This document shows, piece after piece, positions 44,765 to 54,700 of a DNA stretch of 64,000 bases (the first letter of the stretch is position 1; each line of letters begins with the position of its first letter). The stretch covers positions 496,018 to 560,017 of the forward strand of contig NZ_FREV01000002.1 of the NCBI RefSeq assembly GCF_900143545.1. Reading direction: 5' to 3'. The stretch comes from Loktanella sp. Alg231-35. GTDB lineage: Bacteria; Pseudomonadota; Alphaproteobacteria; Rhodobacterales; Rhodobacteraceae. Position numbers and translations under genes: made by a program. Under the pieces are notes generated by a model that saw only the letters and a list, made by a program, of their open reading frames with translations, was not told the origin of the DNA and did no database searches.

Positions 44765-46075
44765 ATGAAAAACCTGACAACTGGCGCTTTGGTCGCCGGA
44801 TCAACGTTGCTTTCGCCGTTTGCGGCCTATGCAGAAACCGAAGTCCAATTCTGGCATGCCTTCACGGGCCGCCTTGGTGAACTGGTCGCGGCACAAGTCG
44901 AAGACTTCAACGCGAGCCAAAACAATTTCACCGTCGTCGCATCCCACAAGGGTAACTATTCCGAAACGTTGAACGCAGGCATTGCCGCTTTCCGCGCAGG
45001 CGAGCAGCCTCAAATCTTGATGGTGTTTGAAGTAGGCACGGCCACGATGATGTCTGCTGGGGGCGCTGTGCGTTCTGTCACCGAAGTCATGGAAGCATCT
45101 GGCGCAGACTTTGATCCTGATGCTTACATTGGTGCGGTCAACGGCTACTACACAACCACCGAAGGAGAAATGCTGTCGTTGCCTTTCAACGCGTCCACGC
45201 CCGTATTGTGGGTGAACCGTGATGCATTTGAGGCTGCTGGCGTTGACCCTGACACCGACTTGTCTACCTGGCAGAACGTCGATGAAACGCTGACAGCACT
45301 GCAGGACGGCGGCAGTACCTGCCCGCTGACAACTGCATGGCAAAGCTGGATTCACCTTGAAAACTTCAGCGCTTACCACGACGTGCCGTTCGCCACACAA
45401 GATAACGGTTTTGCTGGCACGGACACAGCGCTCGCGTTCAACGGTCCCGCCCAAGTCGCACATATTTCTGCTATGGGTGAATGGGCTGCCGATGGCAAAT
45501 TTTTCTACGCCGGCCGCCGCAATGAAGGTGGTGCAAATTTCCGCGCAGGCGAATGCGCGTTGTTCACCGAAAGCTCTGCGGGCTATGCAGGTATCTCGTC
45601 CGAGGCTGAATTTGCCTTTGATGTGCGCCCGCTTCCTTATTGGGATGGCGTCGGAAATTCCCCGCAAAACACCATCATCGGTGGTGCATCTTTGTGGGTA
45701 ATGGAAGGTCACGAGGACGCTGAGTACGAAGGCGCTGCTCAGTTCCTTGCGTATCTGTCCTCTACGGACGTACAGGCGAAATGGCATCAGGACACAGGAT
45801 ATCTTCCGATCACCAATGCCGCGTCCGACGCGACACGCACCGCAGGGTTTTATGATGCAAACCCTGGCACGGATGTTTCCGTCATCCAAATGACCGCCAA
45901 TGATCCGACTGCGAACTCCAAGGGCCTGCGTCTTGGGTCCTTTGATCAGATCCGTGGCATCATCGACGAAGAACTTGAGGCCGTCTGGTCGGGCGACAAA
46001 GACGCGCAAACCGCCCTTGATAGTGCGGTCCAACGTGGCGATGCTCTTCTGCGCCGCTTCGAAGCTGCGAACTAA
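44765..46075 (+). CDS. ugpB: ABC transporter substrate-binding protein, UgpB type (sn-glycerol-3-phosphate)
   Basis: A 436-residue precursor. GGAGG at 44755-44759 and the ATG at 44765 give the signal peptide [22 protein letters not shown]. The mature part has the UgpB blocks [27 protein letters not shown] and [10 protein letters not shown], and [17 protein letters not shown]. It captures glycerol-3-phosphate or glycerophosphodiesters in the periplasm. A stable hairpin follows the stop. Exact ligand specificity is inferred from the family. Confidence 0.9.
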   Translation: MKNLTTGALVAGSTLLSPFAAYAETEVQFWHAFTGRLGELVAAQVEDFNASQNNFTVVASHKGNYSETLNAGIAAFRAGEQPQILMVFEVGTATMMSAGGAVRSVTEVMEASGADFDPDAYIGAVNGYYTTTEGEMLSLPFNASTPVLWVNRDAFEAAGVDPDTDLSTWQNVDETLTALQDGGSTCPLTTAWQSWIHLENFSAYHDVPFATQDNGFAGTDTALAFNGPAQVAHISAMGEWAADGKFFYAGRRNEGGANFRAGECALFTESSAGYAGISSEAEFAFDVRPLPYWDGVGNSPQNTIIGGASLWVMEGHEDAEYEGAAQFLAYLSSTDVQAKWHQDTGYLPITNAASDATRTAGFYDANPGTDVSVIQMTANDPTANSKGLRLGSFDQIRGIIDEELEAVWSGDKDAQTALDSAVQRGDALLRRFEAAN

Positions 46076-46085
46076 AACAACAAAG

Positions 46086-46115
46086 AAACGGGCGGCCAAT
46101 ATTGGCTGCCCGTTT
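46086..46115 (+). terminator. Stable intercistronic hairpin between ugpB and ugpA
   Basis: AAACGGGCGGCCAA pairs with TTGGCTGCCCGTTT over 14 positions with one G-T pair and a two-base spacer. It begins 10 bases after the ugpB stop. As after the binding-protein gene at 10173, it should favour expression of the binding protein over the permeases. Confidence 0.7.
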
Positions 46116-46134
46116 CCATCTGGGGGCCGCGTGC

Positions 46135-47016
46135 ATGGAAAAACGGGTTACGTTCAAAGGCTGGATCTTGCCGCTGTGCCTGATCGCGCCGCAAGTCCTC
46201 GTGTCCGCGATCTTCTTTTTCTACCCAGCAGGACAAGCCATTTGGCAATCCCTGTTTATCCCCGACCCGTTCGGCCTGTCGATGCAATACGTCGGCGCAG
46301 GTAATTTCGAATACCTGCTGTCAGATCCATATTACCGCACCTCATTTTTGACGACGGCGATCTTTTCAACTCTTGTCACCCTATGTTCCATGATCCCCGC
46401 GCTCTTCCTTGCTGTGGTTGCGGACCGTTTGATCAAAGGGGCGGGTGTTTACCGCACTATGTTGATCTGGCCTTACGCCGTCGCTCCCGCCATCGCGGGC
46501 GTGCTCTGGCTGTTCATGTTCAACACCCGCGTCGGCGTGGTGTCTTGGTACCTCGGTCAGCTGGGCTATGACTGGAACCATGTTCTGAACGGTGGTGAGG
46601 CCATGGGCCTTGTTGTCGTGGCCTCGGCTTGGGGGCGCATCAGCTATAACTTCTTGTTCTTCTTTGCCGCCCTGCAAGCGATTCCGAAATCGGTCATCGA
46701 AGCAGCGGCCATCGACGGCGCACGATTCTGGAAACGGTTCTGGACGATCGTGCTGCCGCTTTTGTCGCCCACCACGTTCTTCTTGCTTGTCGTGAACATC
46801 GTCTATGCATTCTTTGAAACCTTCGGCGTGATCCACACGATCACCAGCGGCGGGCCGCAACAATCCACCACAATCCTTGTATATAAGGTGTTCTCGGACG
46901 GTTTCGTCGGCCAAGACCTCGGCTCATCAGCCGCGCAATCGGTGATCTTGCTGGTCGTCGTTGGGGCGCTCACTATCTTCCAGTTCAAATTCATCGAGCG
47001 GAGGGTGCACTATTGA
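46135..47016 (+). CDS. ugpA: ABC transporter permease, UgpA type
   Basis: A 293-residue inner-membrane permease with six hydrophobic helices. The opening [19 protein letters not shown] and the EAA loop [20 protein letters not shown] are those of the UgpA/MalF group. The frame stays open to 46102 through the upstream hairpin; the ATG at 46135 is preferred. The stop overlaps the TTG start of ugpE by four bases. Confidence 0.9.
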   Translation: MEKRVTFKGWILPLCLIAPQVLVSAIFFFYPAGQAIWQSLFIPDPFGLSMQYVGAGNFEYLLSDPYYRTSFLTTAIFSTLVTLCSMIPALFLAVVADRLIKGAGVYRTMLIWPYAVAPAIAGVLWLFMFNTRVGVVSWYLGQLGYDWNHVLNGGEAMGLVVVASAWGRISYNFLFFFAALQAIPKSVIEAAAIDGARFWKRFWTIVLPLLSPTTFFLLVVNIVYAFFETFGVIHTITSGGPQQSTTILVYKVFSDGFVGQDLGSSAAQSVILLVVVGALTIFQFKFIERRVHY

Positions 47017-47894
47017 CCGCCACCGTTAATCCAAGCCCGAACGATCCGCCCCCCGGTATGGTCGAAAAGCGCGGCGCAGGCCTTTGGTTGTCCCATATCA
47101 TCATGATCACTGGAGTTTTGATCGTGTTCTTTCCGATCTGGCTCGCCTTTGTGGCATCCACGGTGACGCAACCTGAAATCGTGCAACCGCCGATGCCGCT
47201 GCTGCCCGGTGATCAGTTTTGGAACAACTACCGCGAGGCGCTTTTTTCAGGCGTCAATGTGCCCGTCGCGACCATGCTGTTTAACAGCCTGATCATGGCC
47301 ATGGGGATTGCGATTGGTAAGATCGTTATCTCGTTGCTGTCCGCCTTCGCCATCGTCTATTTCAGATTTCCAGGCAAAATGATCTTCTTTTGGATGATTT
47401 TCCTGACCCTCATGCTGCCTGTCGAAGTGCGCATTGTCCCCACGTATGAAGTCGTCGCAGGGTTTGGAATGCTCAACAGTTACGGCGGGTTGATCCTGCC
47501 GCTGATCGCATCGGCCACCGCGACATTCCTGTTCCGCCAGTTCTATCTGACGATCCCAGATGAGTTAGCCGAGGCCGCACGCGTGGATGGCGCCAGTCCC
47601 ATGCGCTTCTTCTGGGACATCTTATTCCCGATGAGCCGAACAAACATCGCCGCCCTCTTTGTGATTTTGTTTATCTACGGCTGGAACCAATACCTCTGGC
47701 CGCTTCTCATCACCACAGACCCTTCGATGAACACCATTGTGATGGGCATCAAACAAATGTTTCCGTCAGGCGACGACACCGCAAATTGGCCTGTCATCAT
47801 GGCTACTTCAATTTTGGCTATGATCCCCCCGATCATCGTCGTCATCTCAATGCAAAAACTGTTTATCCGCGGTCTCGTGGACAGTGAAAAGTAG
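47013..47894 (+). CDS. ugpE: ABC transporter permease, UgpE type
   Basis: A 293-residue inner-membrane permease. The start is a TTG overlapping the ugpA stop, with GGAGG eight bases upstream, so translation is coupled. The EAA loop [20 protein letters not shown] and the late block [18 protein letters not shown] match UgpE. Confidence 0.9.
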   Translation: MTATVNPSPNDPPPGMVEKRGAGLWLSHIIMITGVLIVFFPIWLAFVASTVTQPEIVQPPMPLLPGDQFWNNYREALFSGVNVPVATMLFNSLIMAMGIAIGKIVISLLSAFAIVYFRFPGKMIFFWMIFLTLMLPVEVRIVPTYEVVAGFGMLNSYGGLILPLIASATATFLFRQFYLTIPDELAEAARVDGASPMRFFWDILFPMSRTNIAALFVILFIYGWNQYLWPLLITTDPSMNTIVMGIKQMFPSGDDTANWPVIMATSILAMIPPIIVVISMQKLFIRGLVDSEK

Positions 47895-47900
47895 GCAATC

Positions 47901-48953
47901 ATGGCAACTGTAACGCTCACCGATATTAAGAAACGTTTTGGCAGCACACAGGTCATTCACGGCGTCAGTACGGCTATCGAGGACGGCGAGTTCATTGTTA
48001 TCGTCGGTCCATCGGGCTGCGGAAAATCCACATTGCTGCGCATGGTTGCGGGGCTTGAATCCGTGTCTGAGGGCGAGATCAGCATCAACGATATGCGCGT
48101 TAACGAACTCGAACCTATGGACCGGAACATCGCCATGGTGTTTCAAAACTACGCGCTTTATCCGCATATGTCGGTACGTGAAAACATGGGTTACGGGCTA
48201 AAAATCGCCAAGCTTCCCAAGTCCGAGATCGACACAAAGGTAGATGCGGCCGCCAAGCTGCTGCAACTGGAAGACTACCTCGACCGCCGCCCCCGTGATC
48301 TGTCAGGCGGGCAACGCCAACGGGTCGCAATGGGCCGCGCGATTGTGCGTGAACCTGCGGTGTTCTTGTTTGACGAACCGCTGTCCAACCTTGACGCGAA
48401 ACTGCGCGTTCAAATGCGTCTGGAAATCCGCGATCTACAAAACCGCCTTGGCATCACGTCGCTTTACGTTACGCATGATCAGGTCGAAGCTATGACGATG
48501 GCGGATCGCATGATCGTCATGAATGCAGGGCGCGCCGAACAGATCGGAACCCCGCTCGAGGTCTATGAACGCCCGCAAACCCTGTTCGCCGCGCAATTTA
48601 TCGGTAGCCCATCCATGAATGTGTTGAACGGTGAAATCACATCGGATCGACTGACCATTGGCGATGCGAAGCTTCCGGCGCGTATGAAAACCACGGGCAA
48701 AGTGACGGTCGGCATCCGGCCCGAACACGTCATCGCGGATCCAGACGGCCCGTTGTCAATCACCATTCAAATGGGTGAACCATTGGGCGCTAATACCTTG
48801 CTGCATGGCCGGATCACCGGCAAAAACGATGCCTTCACGTTGAGCTTGCCCGGCGTTCATCACGCCGTGGCCGGTGAAGTTGTGCGATTCGGCGTTGACC
48901 CATCAAACTTGCACTTCTTCGATCCAGAAAGCGGCGCACGGCTAGAAGAATAA
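47901..48953 (+). CDS. ugpC: ABC transporter ATPase, UgpC/MalK type
   Basis: A 350-residue ATPase. Walker A is GPSGCGKSTLLR, the signature DLSGGQRQRVAMGRAIV, Walker B VFLFDEP, and the switch His is in VTHDQVEAMTMADR. The C-terminal 110 residues are the MalK-type regulatory beta-barrel (VTVGIRPEHV). No ugpQ phosphodiesterase follows. Confidence 0.92.
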   Translation: MATVTLTDIKKRFGSTQVIHGVSTAIEDGEFIVIVGPSGCGKSTLLRMVAGLESVSEGEISINDMRVNELEPMDRNIAMVFQNYALYPHMSVRENMGYGLKIAKLPKSEIDTKVDAAAKLLQLEDYLDRRPRDLSGGQRQRVAMGRAIVREPAVFLFDEPLSNLDAKLRVQMRLEIRDLQNRLGITSLYVTHDQVEAMTMADRMIVMNAGRAEQIGTPLEVYERPQTLFAAQFIGSPSMNVLNGEITSDRLTIGDAKLPARMKTTGKVTVGIRPEHVIADPDGPLSITIQMGEPLGANTLLHGRITGKNDAFTLSLPGVHHAVAGEVVRFGVDPSNLHFFDPESGARLEE

Positions 48954-48988
48954 AGCGAGACAATATCTGCCGCAGGACCCACAGAGAC

Positions 48989-49014
48989 ATATTGCTTCTC
49001 CTCTAGAGCAATAT
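48989..49014 (+). terminator. Possible terminator of the ugp operon
   Basis: ATATTGCT / AGCAATAT forms an 8-bp stem with a ten-base loop, 35 bases after the ugpC stop. Only a short TT follows, so it may be a weak or Rho-aided terminator. Confidence 0.4.
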
Positions 49015-49879
49015 TTGACGATCAAAAGACGCAGCTTTGCCGTACCACAAGCACATATCACCAGTCGATTGTGCCGCTCGCTGGACCGGGGCGGATATTG
49101 GGGCGGCATTCTTCGCGTATTGCGCCAACTATGTGATCGACCGCAGTGACTGTGGACGTTAACCCATCAGTCCCAATCCGAACCTCAGAGACATTTGCCG
49201 TCCGCCGAATGATTGATCGGATCCAAGGCCGCCTCAAACCCAAATCACCTAGTCTTCCGGCGTGATTTCTATGCATCACCACTTTTCACGCCAATCTTCG
49301 GTTCTTCGAGGTCCAATAACACCGAATTGTGGAGAAAAAGCCACTAGGTACAATACAACTCATTAGGAAATCGCCTCGAAACGCTTTAGTTTCAATCGAT
49401 TAACTTTCCGCGATGAGAGTTAAGTGGCGGACAGACAGTCCTCCTAACTAATAACATAACCATTTGATTAGTATGTAAAATATCTCTCAAAATAGAATAT
49501 ATACCACATATAATACCACCTCATGCATTCAAAACGGCAATTCCCGGCGGTATTCGCTCCCCCACTTTGACAACCAAAGCACGCCAATCTTGTCCAGCTC
49601 TACGCCAGTTAAACCGATAGCTATGTCTCAACGCTATGTCAGGGCCATACTTTTAATCGCATCATATACCAAAACACGTTCCGCTTCATACACGTGATCC
49701 TCACGTAGTGAAAACCCAGCCGTGGCGGCCCTATGATCTCGAAACCCATCACCATAGTAGTGCGGGTGATCTGTGAGTAGAGCAAACATGCCCGCATCGA
49801 CATGTCCCTCCAGGCGATCCGCTATGCCTTGGGCCGGATGCCCAAAGCGCGCGGATACTTGGACACCGGCTTTTTAGAA
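49015..49879. other. AT-richer gene-free stretch before the insertion sequence
   Basis: No supported gene. The part 49330-49520 is markedly richer in A and T than its surroundings. A minus frame at 49058-49282 has no ribosome site and no recognised motif. This is probably inserted or decaying DNA, the left edge of the accessory region. Confidence 0.5.
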
Positions 49880-49934
49880 TGTCTTGACCCCCTAAAACTG
49901 TGCCAAAGTTGGCTTAGTTTTGGAGATTGGATTG

Positions 49935-50222
49935 ATGGCACGGAAACGGTACTCGGATGAAGATGTTCTTCGGCTTTTGCGTGAGATTGAACTGAGCCTA
50001 GCGTCTGGCTCAGATGTAGCGACGGCCTGCAGAAGTGCTGGTGTCAGCGACGCGACCTATTACACATGGCGCAAACGGTTTGGTGGCATGGGACGATCGG
50101 AGATGGCCAATCTGAAGGCGCTTCAGAAAGAGAATGATCGGCTCAAGAAGATCGTGGCGGAGCTTGAGTTGGATAAGCTGATCCTCAAAGAGAGCCTTGA
50201 TTATTTAAAGCCGAAGGCCTGA
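49935..50222 (+). CDS. IS3-family transposase OrfA
   Basis: A 95-residue helix-turn-helix protein opening ARKRYSDEDVLRLLREIELS. The HTH is at about 25-50 (GVSDATYYTWRKRFGGM), followed by a leucine-zipper-like heptad region ending LILKESLDYLKPKA. This is the DNA-binding half of the transposase. An ATG at 49920 would add five residues. OrfB follows in another frame, as usual for IS3 elements. Confidence 0.9.
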   Translation: MARKRYSDEDVLRLLREIELSLASGSDVATACRSAGVSDATYYTWRKRFGGMGRSEMANLKALQKENDRLKKIVAELELDKLILKESLDYLKPKA

Positions 50223-50245
50223 CGACAGACCAGCTTCGTCAGGCC

Positions 50246-51052
50246 GTGGTGCACAGCCGACAAAAGCTGGCAACCTCTGAACGGCGCACATGTCGGGTTC
50301 TGGGCGTGGCCCGAAGCACGTTGCAATACCAAGCGGTTTCCACGGATGATGAGGTGTTGCGCCTGGCAATGATCCGATTGGCCAAGCAATATGGGCGCTA
50401 CGGCTATCGTAAGGTTGCGGAACTACTGCGAGTCGAAGGCTGGCCCGTCAATCATAAGAAGATCGAACGCCTGTGGCGCGAAGAAGGCCTGCAACTTCCA
50501 AGGCGACACAAGAAACGCAGGCGACTGTACCACAAGGACAGCTCAATCATCCGGCTGCGGCCGCAACATCCCAATCACATCTGGAGCGTCGATTTTGTGC
50601 ACGACAAACTGAGCAACGGGCGGCCCTACAAGATGCTCACGGTGCTGGATGAATATACCCGTGAGGCACTGTGTGTCGCGGTCAAACCAAAGATGAACAG
50701 CGCGGATGTGCTGGATGCGCTCTACCCACTGCTTTTGCGGCGCGGGAAACCCGTATACATTCGTTCGGACAATGGCTCAGAGTTCATCGCAACAGCACTA
50801 CAAGACTGGCTGAGAAAGGTCGGGATTAAGCCGATCCAGATATACCCGGGGTCACCCTGGGAGAACGGATACAACGAGCGCTTCAATGGCACGCTGCGCC
50901 GAGAAGTCCTGAATGCTGAATGGTTCCACACCACGAAACAGGCACAGATCGTCATCAATACATGGCTCAGACAGTACAATCGTGTTCGACCCCATCAGGC
51001 TTTAAACATGCGTCCGCCAATTCCAGAAACATTGCTCAAAAGTGGCCCATAG
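50246..51052 (+). CDS. IS3-family transposase OrfB (DDE integrase)
   Basis: About 268 residues from a GTG at 50246; the native product may be an OrfA-OrfB frameshift fusion, since the OrfB frame is open upstream to the OrfA end. The HTH_21 region is at about 45-95. The DDE residues appear in WSVDFVHD, IRSDNGSEF and SPWENGYNERFN. The frame is full length, so the element may still be active. Confidence 0.9.
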   Translation: MVHSRQKLATSERRTCRVLGVARSTLQYQAVSTDDEVLRLAMIRLAKQYGRYGYRKVAELLRVEGWPVNHKKIERLWREEGLQLPRRHKKRRRLYHKDSSIIRLRPQHPNHIWSVDFVHDKLSNGRPYKMLTVLDEYTREALCVAVKPKMNSADVLDALYPLLLRRGKPVYIRSDNGSEFIATALQDWLRKVGIKPIQIYPGSPWENGYNERFNGTLRREVLNAEWFHTTKQAQIVINTWLRQYNRVRPHQALNMRPPIPETLLKSGP

Positions 51053-51193
51053 AAATGGGGCTGGACAACTGCACCCGACGCCTGAAACGGCGTCTGAAGC
51101 ATCTGCCAAGCAACGTGCGGGATACCGTACATACGTTTAACCGCCAGTCATCGCTCAAAGCCTTACATGAGCGGCTTGCCAATCCCAGACCGC

Positions 51194-51679
51194 ATGGCAG
51201 CGCTTAGTGTGTTGGCCATTGCGGTGGCCACCAGCAAGGTGGGCTATGTCTATATCTCTGGTGGCAAGCTGCAGGACTGGGGCATTGGCGTGAAGGTCAC
51301 AAAGTCCAGCGCTGATCTGGTTGGCTTTGTGCAAGAGCTGATCAATGAGCTGAAGCCGGATGTGGTTGTGACCGAAAAGATCGGCAAGGGCTGCCGCAAG
51401 GGCGATCATGCCAAGGCGCTCATCCGATCAATCACAGAGCTAGCCAGCCACAATCCAGTGCTGGACGTGTCCGTATCCCGGCCACGGCAATACCCATCAA
51501 AGTATGAGGAGGCACAGGCGCTTGCAAAGGCCTATCCTGAGAGCGCGGGCTACTTGCCTAAGCAAAAGCGGCGCATCTTTGATTTTGAACCGCGCCGCAT
51601 GGTGTTGTTCGAAGCACTGGCGCTGGCCGACAAGGTGATCAAGGGACCACCGACACGGTTAGCCGCCGCCATGGGGTAG
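51194..51679 (+). CDS. RuvC/RNase H-fold-like protein of unknown function
   Basis: About 161 residues. Strand 1 reads VLAIAVATSKVGYVYISGG, where true RuvC enzymes have an Asp (D-A/V-A); here that acid is absent. A later strand ends DVVVTEKIGKG with a possible second acid. The rest (RPRQYPSKYEEAQALAKAYP, FDFEPRRMVLFEALALAD) resembles small hypothetical proteins of Rhodobacterales. An earlier ATG at 51167 would add nine residues. It sits directly downstream of the IS end. Confidence 0.6.
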   Translation: MAALSVLAIAVATSKVGYVYISGGKLQDWGIGVKVTKSSADLVGFVQELINELKPDVVVTEKIGKGCRKGDHAKALIRSITELASHNPVLDVSVSRPRQYPSKYEEAQALAKAYPESAGYLPKQKRRIFDFEPRRMVLFEALALADKVIKGPPTRLAAAMG

Positions 51680-51734
51680 CACCGTCGTTCAAATCAAGCG
51701 AAGCCGCCCAAAGGGGCGGCTTCTGTTGTTTGGC

Positions 51735-54700
51735 CTACACAAAGACAAAGTCATCCTGATCGATCAAACCAGAGGTATTGAGCAACTCGATCTGCTGACC
51801 ATTGTCGTAGTCAATGAATGTCGATGTGCCAGTGGTCGTTATGGTCAGATCAGCAAAACTGAGACCAGAGGTGGAGAAGTCCATCATATCCGTGCCATCC
51901 TCAAAGTCTGTGATTTGGTCCTGGCCATCACCAAGGTTGAATACAAACGTATCTGCACCGGAGCCACCGGTCAGCGTGTCATCGCCTGACCCGCCGATCA
52001 ATGTGTCATTCCCAGCTTGCCCGTCCAAGGCGTTGTTGCCATCCGTGCCGGTGATCGTATTAGCGCCATCTGAGCCGATGACGTTCTCAAACGCGATCGT
52101 CACCTCTGTCGTGCCGCTACTCCAATTTGCGACGCCTGCAACCAGATCAATATCCACCGCTGATGAAGAGTGAGAGAAATCAACCGTATCAATGCCATCA
52201 CCACCATCGTGGTAGTCGGTCCCCAAACCCCCGAGGATGACGTCATCACCATCGCCACCATACAGCGTGTCATTGCCTGAACCACCGTCGAGAATGTTGT
52301 TCTCATCGGTACCGGTGATTGTATTGCTGCCACCGGAACCAATAACATTTTCGAAGGAGATCACGTCTTCGTCCGGGTGTCCGCTCCAATCGGCAATTTC
52401 GGTGACCAAATCAACATCAACGTCGCCAGATGAATACGAGAAATCCACGGTATCCATACCCGCGCCGCCATCAAATATGTCTACTCCAATGCCGCCAGAA
52501 ATCGTATCGTCTCCGGCGCCGCCATTGAGGATGTCGTCCCCGTCGCCACCGATGAGGTGGTCATTGCCAGCTCCTCCGTCAAGCGTGTCGTCGCCCCCGC
52601 GTCCTTCGAACCGGTTATCACCGGTATCGCCAATGATGATATTGTCACCGCCCGTTCCGATGACATTTTCCACGTTCACAATTGTTTCGATGGTGCCGTT
52701 TGACGGCCAATTGACCTGACCGTTCAAAAGGTCGATCGTATTATCTGCATTGGAGAAGCTGAAGTCGGCTGTATCGATGCCGGATCCGCCATCAAAGCTA
52801 TTTGCGCCAAGGCCGCCATATAGAACATCGTCACCGCTTCCACCGACCAGCGCGTCGTCTCCATCGCCGCCATTGAGCGTATCGTTGCCGTCGCCACCAT
52901 CGAGCAGATCATTGCCGCCATCACCGTTTAGTGTGTCGTCGCCTCCCTCGCCAAACAGATCATCGTCGCCTGTTTTGCCAGTGATCGTGTCGTTGCCGTC
53001 GCGCCCATAGATGTTGTCGCGGCCGCCCTGGCCGTACATCGTGTCATCCTGCGCGGTGCCTTCGATTGTGGTCTGATCCAGGATATCCTGAAGGGTCCAA
53101 GTTTCTCCATCGCCAAAGCGTATCGCCTCAATGCCTTCTCCGTCATCAAGATCGAATTGATCAAAGATTTCGATCAATTCAACCGCAGCCCCGCCAGAGA
53201 TCGTGACGAATAGATTATCGCGGATATTGGTGTCGGTGGTAAATTGACGGGTGAGTTCTACGTCTGACGAAAGCACGCCATTGAGGACAAGCGTATCTGT
53301 GTCACCGGTGTTTGCGTTCCGATCATCAATCTTGTCGTTTCCGGCCCCGCGCTCCCAGATGTAGGTGTCGTTTCCAATGCCGCCTTCAAGACGATCACTG
53401 CCCACTCCGCCGACCAAAGTATCGTCTCCAGCAAAGCCCTCAATAGTATCGGCACCATCCAGACCATAAAGGTTATCCGCGAAAGAAGTGCCTTTGACGA
53501 CAGTTCCGCCAATACCATCCTCGACAATTGTTGCATCTCTGATCTCATCAAGTGACCACACCACCCCATCACCAAAGTGTATTTCTTCAATGCCGCGTCC
53601 GTCATTGGAGTTGCTGTAGCGATTGTGAACCTCAATCATCTCGCCGGTGCTTAATATGGTGATTTCAACGTGGGCGCTGCCTTCTTGTCGTTTGAGTTCC
53701 ACGTCGCCCGACGAGATATCGGTCAGGATCAACCGGTCAATTTCTGATGTGTTGCTCTCGTTATCGCGAATACTGTCATTGCCATCACCCGCAGACCATT
53801 GATATGTGTCGTTTCCTGCGCCACCTCTTAGGATATCGACACCCGCTCCGCCGATCAGTGTGTCATCCCCACCTTCACCTTCAAGAACATCATTTCCTCC
53901 AAGGCCATAGATTGTGTCCTCAAGGCCCCAGCCAACAAGCGTGTTTGCAGCTTCGGTGCCGGTAGTAATAGTCTCAGCGAGCGCGCCGCCGAGAACTTCG
54001 ACGTTTACACCATCAGCAAAGGTAATGAACTCAATGCCATCTCCAGTGCCCGAGGTCCCCACGTCAAAACGATCACGTACAGTGATTGTCTCACCTGTAG
54101 AGATGATGGTGACGATAAGATCATCGCCCACCTTGGTGAGATCCGCGTTGTCGGAGTTAACGTCAGTCAGCCGCAGAGTGTCCACTTCAGTTGCCGCGCC
54201 AGTGTCGATGATCAGATCATTGCCGTGACCGAGGGACCATAGGAACGTATCGTTGCCTGTGGTACTGCGAACTGTGTCGTTCCCCATACCGCCTTCAACA
54301 ACGTCATCGCCGTATCCACTGTAAATCGTGTCGTCTCCAGCAAGGCCTCTGATGTTGTCGTCACCGGCCTGTCCGTAGATGGTTTCTACGCCATCTGTAC
54401 CGGTCATCCAAGTTCTTGACAGAATGTCCTCGACTGTCCAGGTGATGCCATCTGCAAAGCTGATCAGTTCAACGCCTTCGCCATCATTGAGCCAGAACTG
54501 ATCTGCAACGAGCACTTCCTCAACCTCAGCTCCGCCTTGAATCTCAATAGTTAGGTTGTCTCGAGCTTCCGCAGATCCGGTACTTGACCGTTTCAATACG
54601 ACGTCTGTCGAATTCACATCTTCGAACACAAGAATGTCCTGATCGATCAGGTTGGCATTCTTGTCCATGACCGTGTCGTTGCCGTCGCCACGGCTCCAAA

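Larger units (their letters stand above)
49880..51067 (+). mobile_element. IS3-family insertion sequence (IS407-like), about 1.19 kb
   Basis: Holds an orfA/orfB transposase pair. The ends are imperfect inverted repeats: the left begins TGTCTTGACCCCC at 49880 and the right, read inward, begins TGTCCAGCCCCA from 51067, matching at about 15 of 24 positions. No convincing target duplication is seen next to these limits (GAA before, ACT after), so the boundaries may be off by a few bases or an end may have been rearranged. Confidence 0.75.

Noticed and set aside
44801-46099. A 432-codon open frame antisense to ugpB
   Set aside because: It mirrors a clear UgpB gene with signal peptide and ribosome site. 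The antisense product is rich in Cys, Arg and His without any family motif, a usual shadow in GC-rich DNA.
49058-49282. A 74-codon minus frame after the ugp operon
   Set aside because: No ribosome site, no family motif and placed in low-quality intergenic DNA. It could be a gene fragment but cannot be supported.
50920-51207. A plus frame across the IS right end ending RPHGSA
   Set aside because: It begins inside orfB in another frame and crosses the IS boundary. No motif supports it as a gene.
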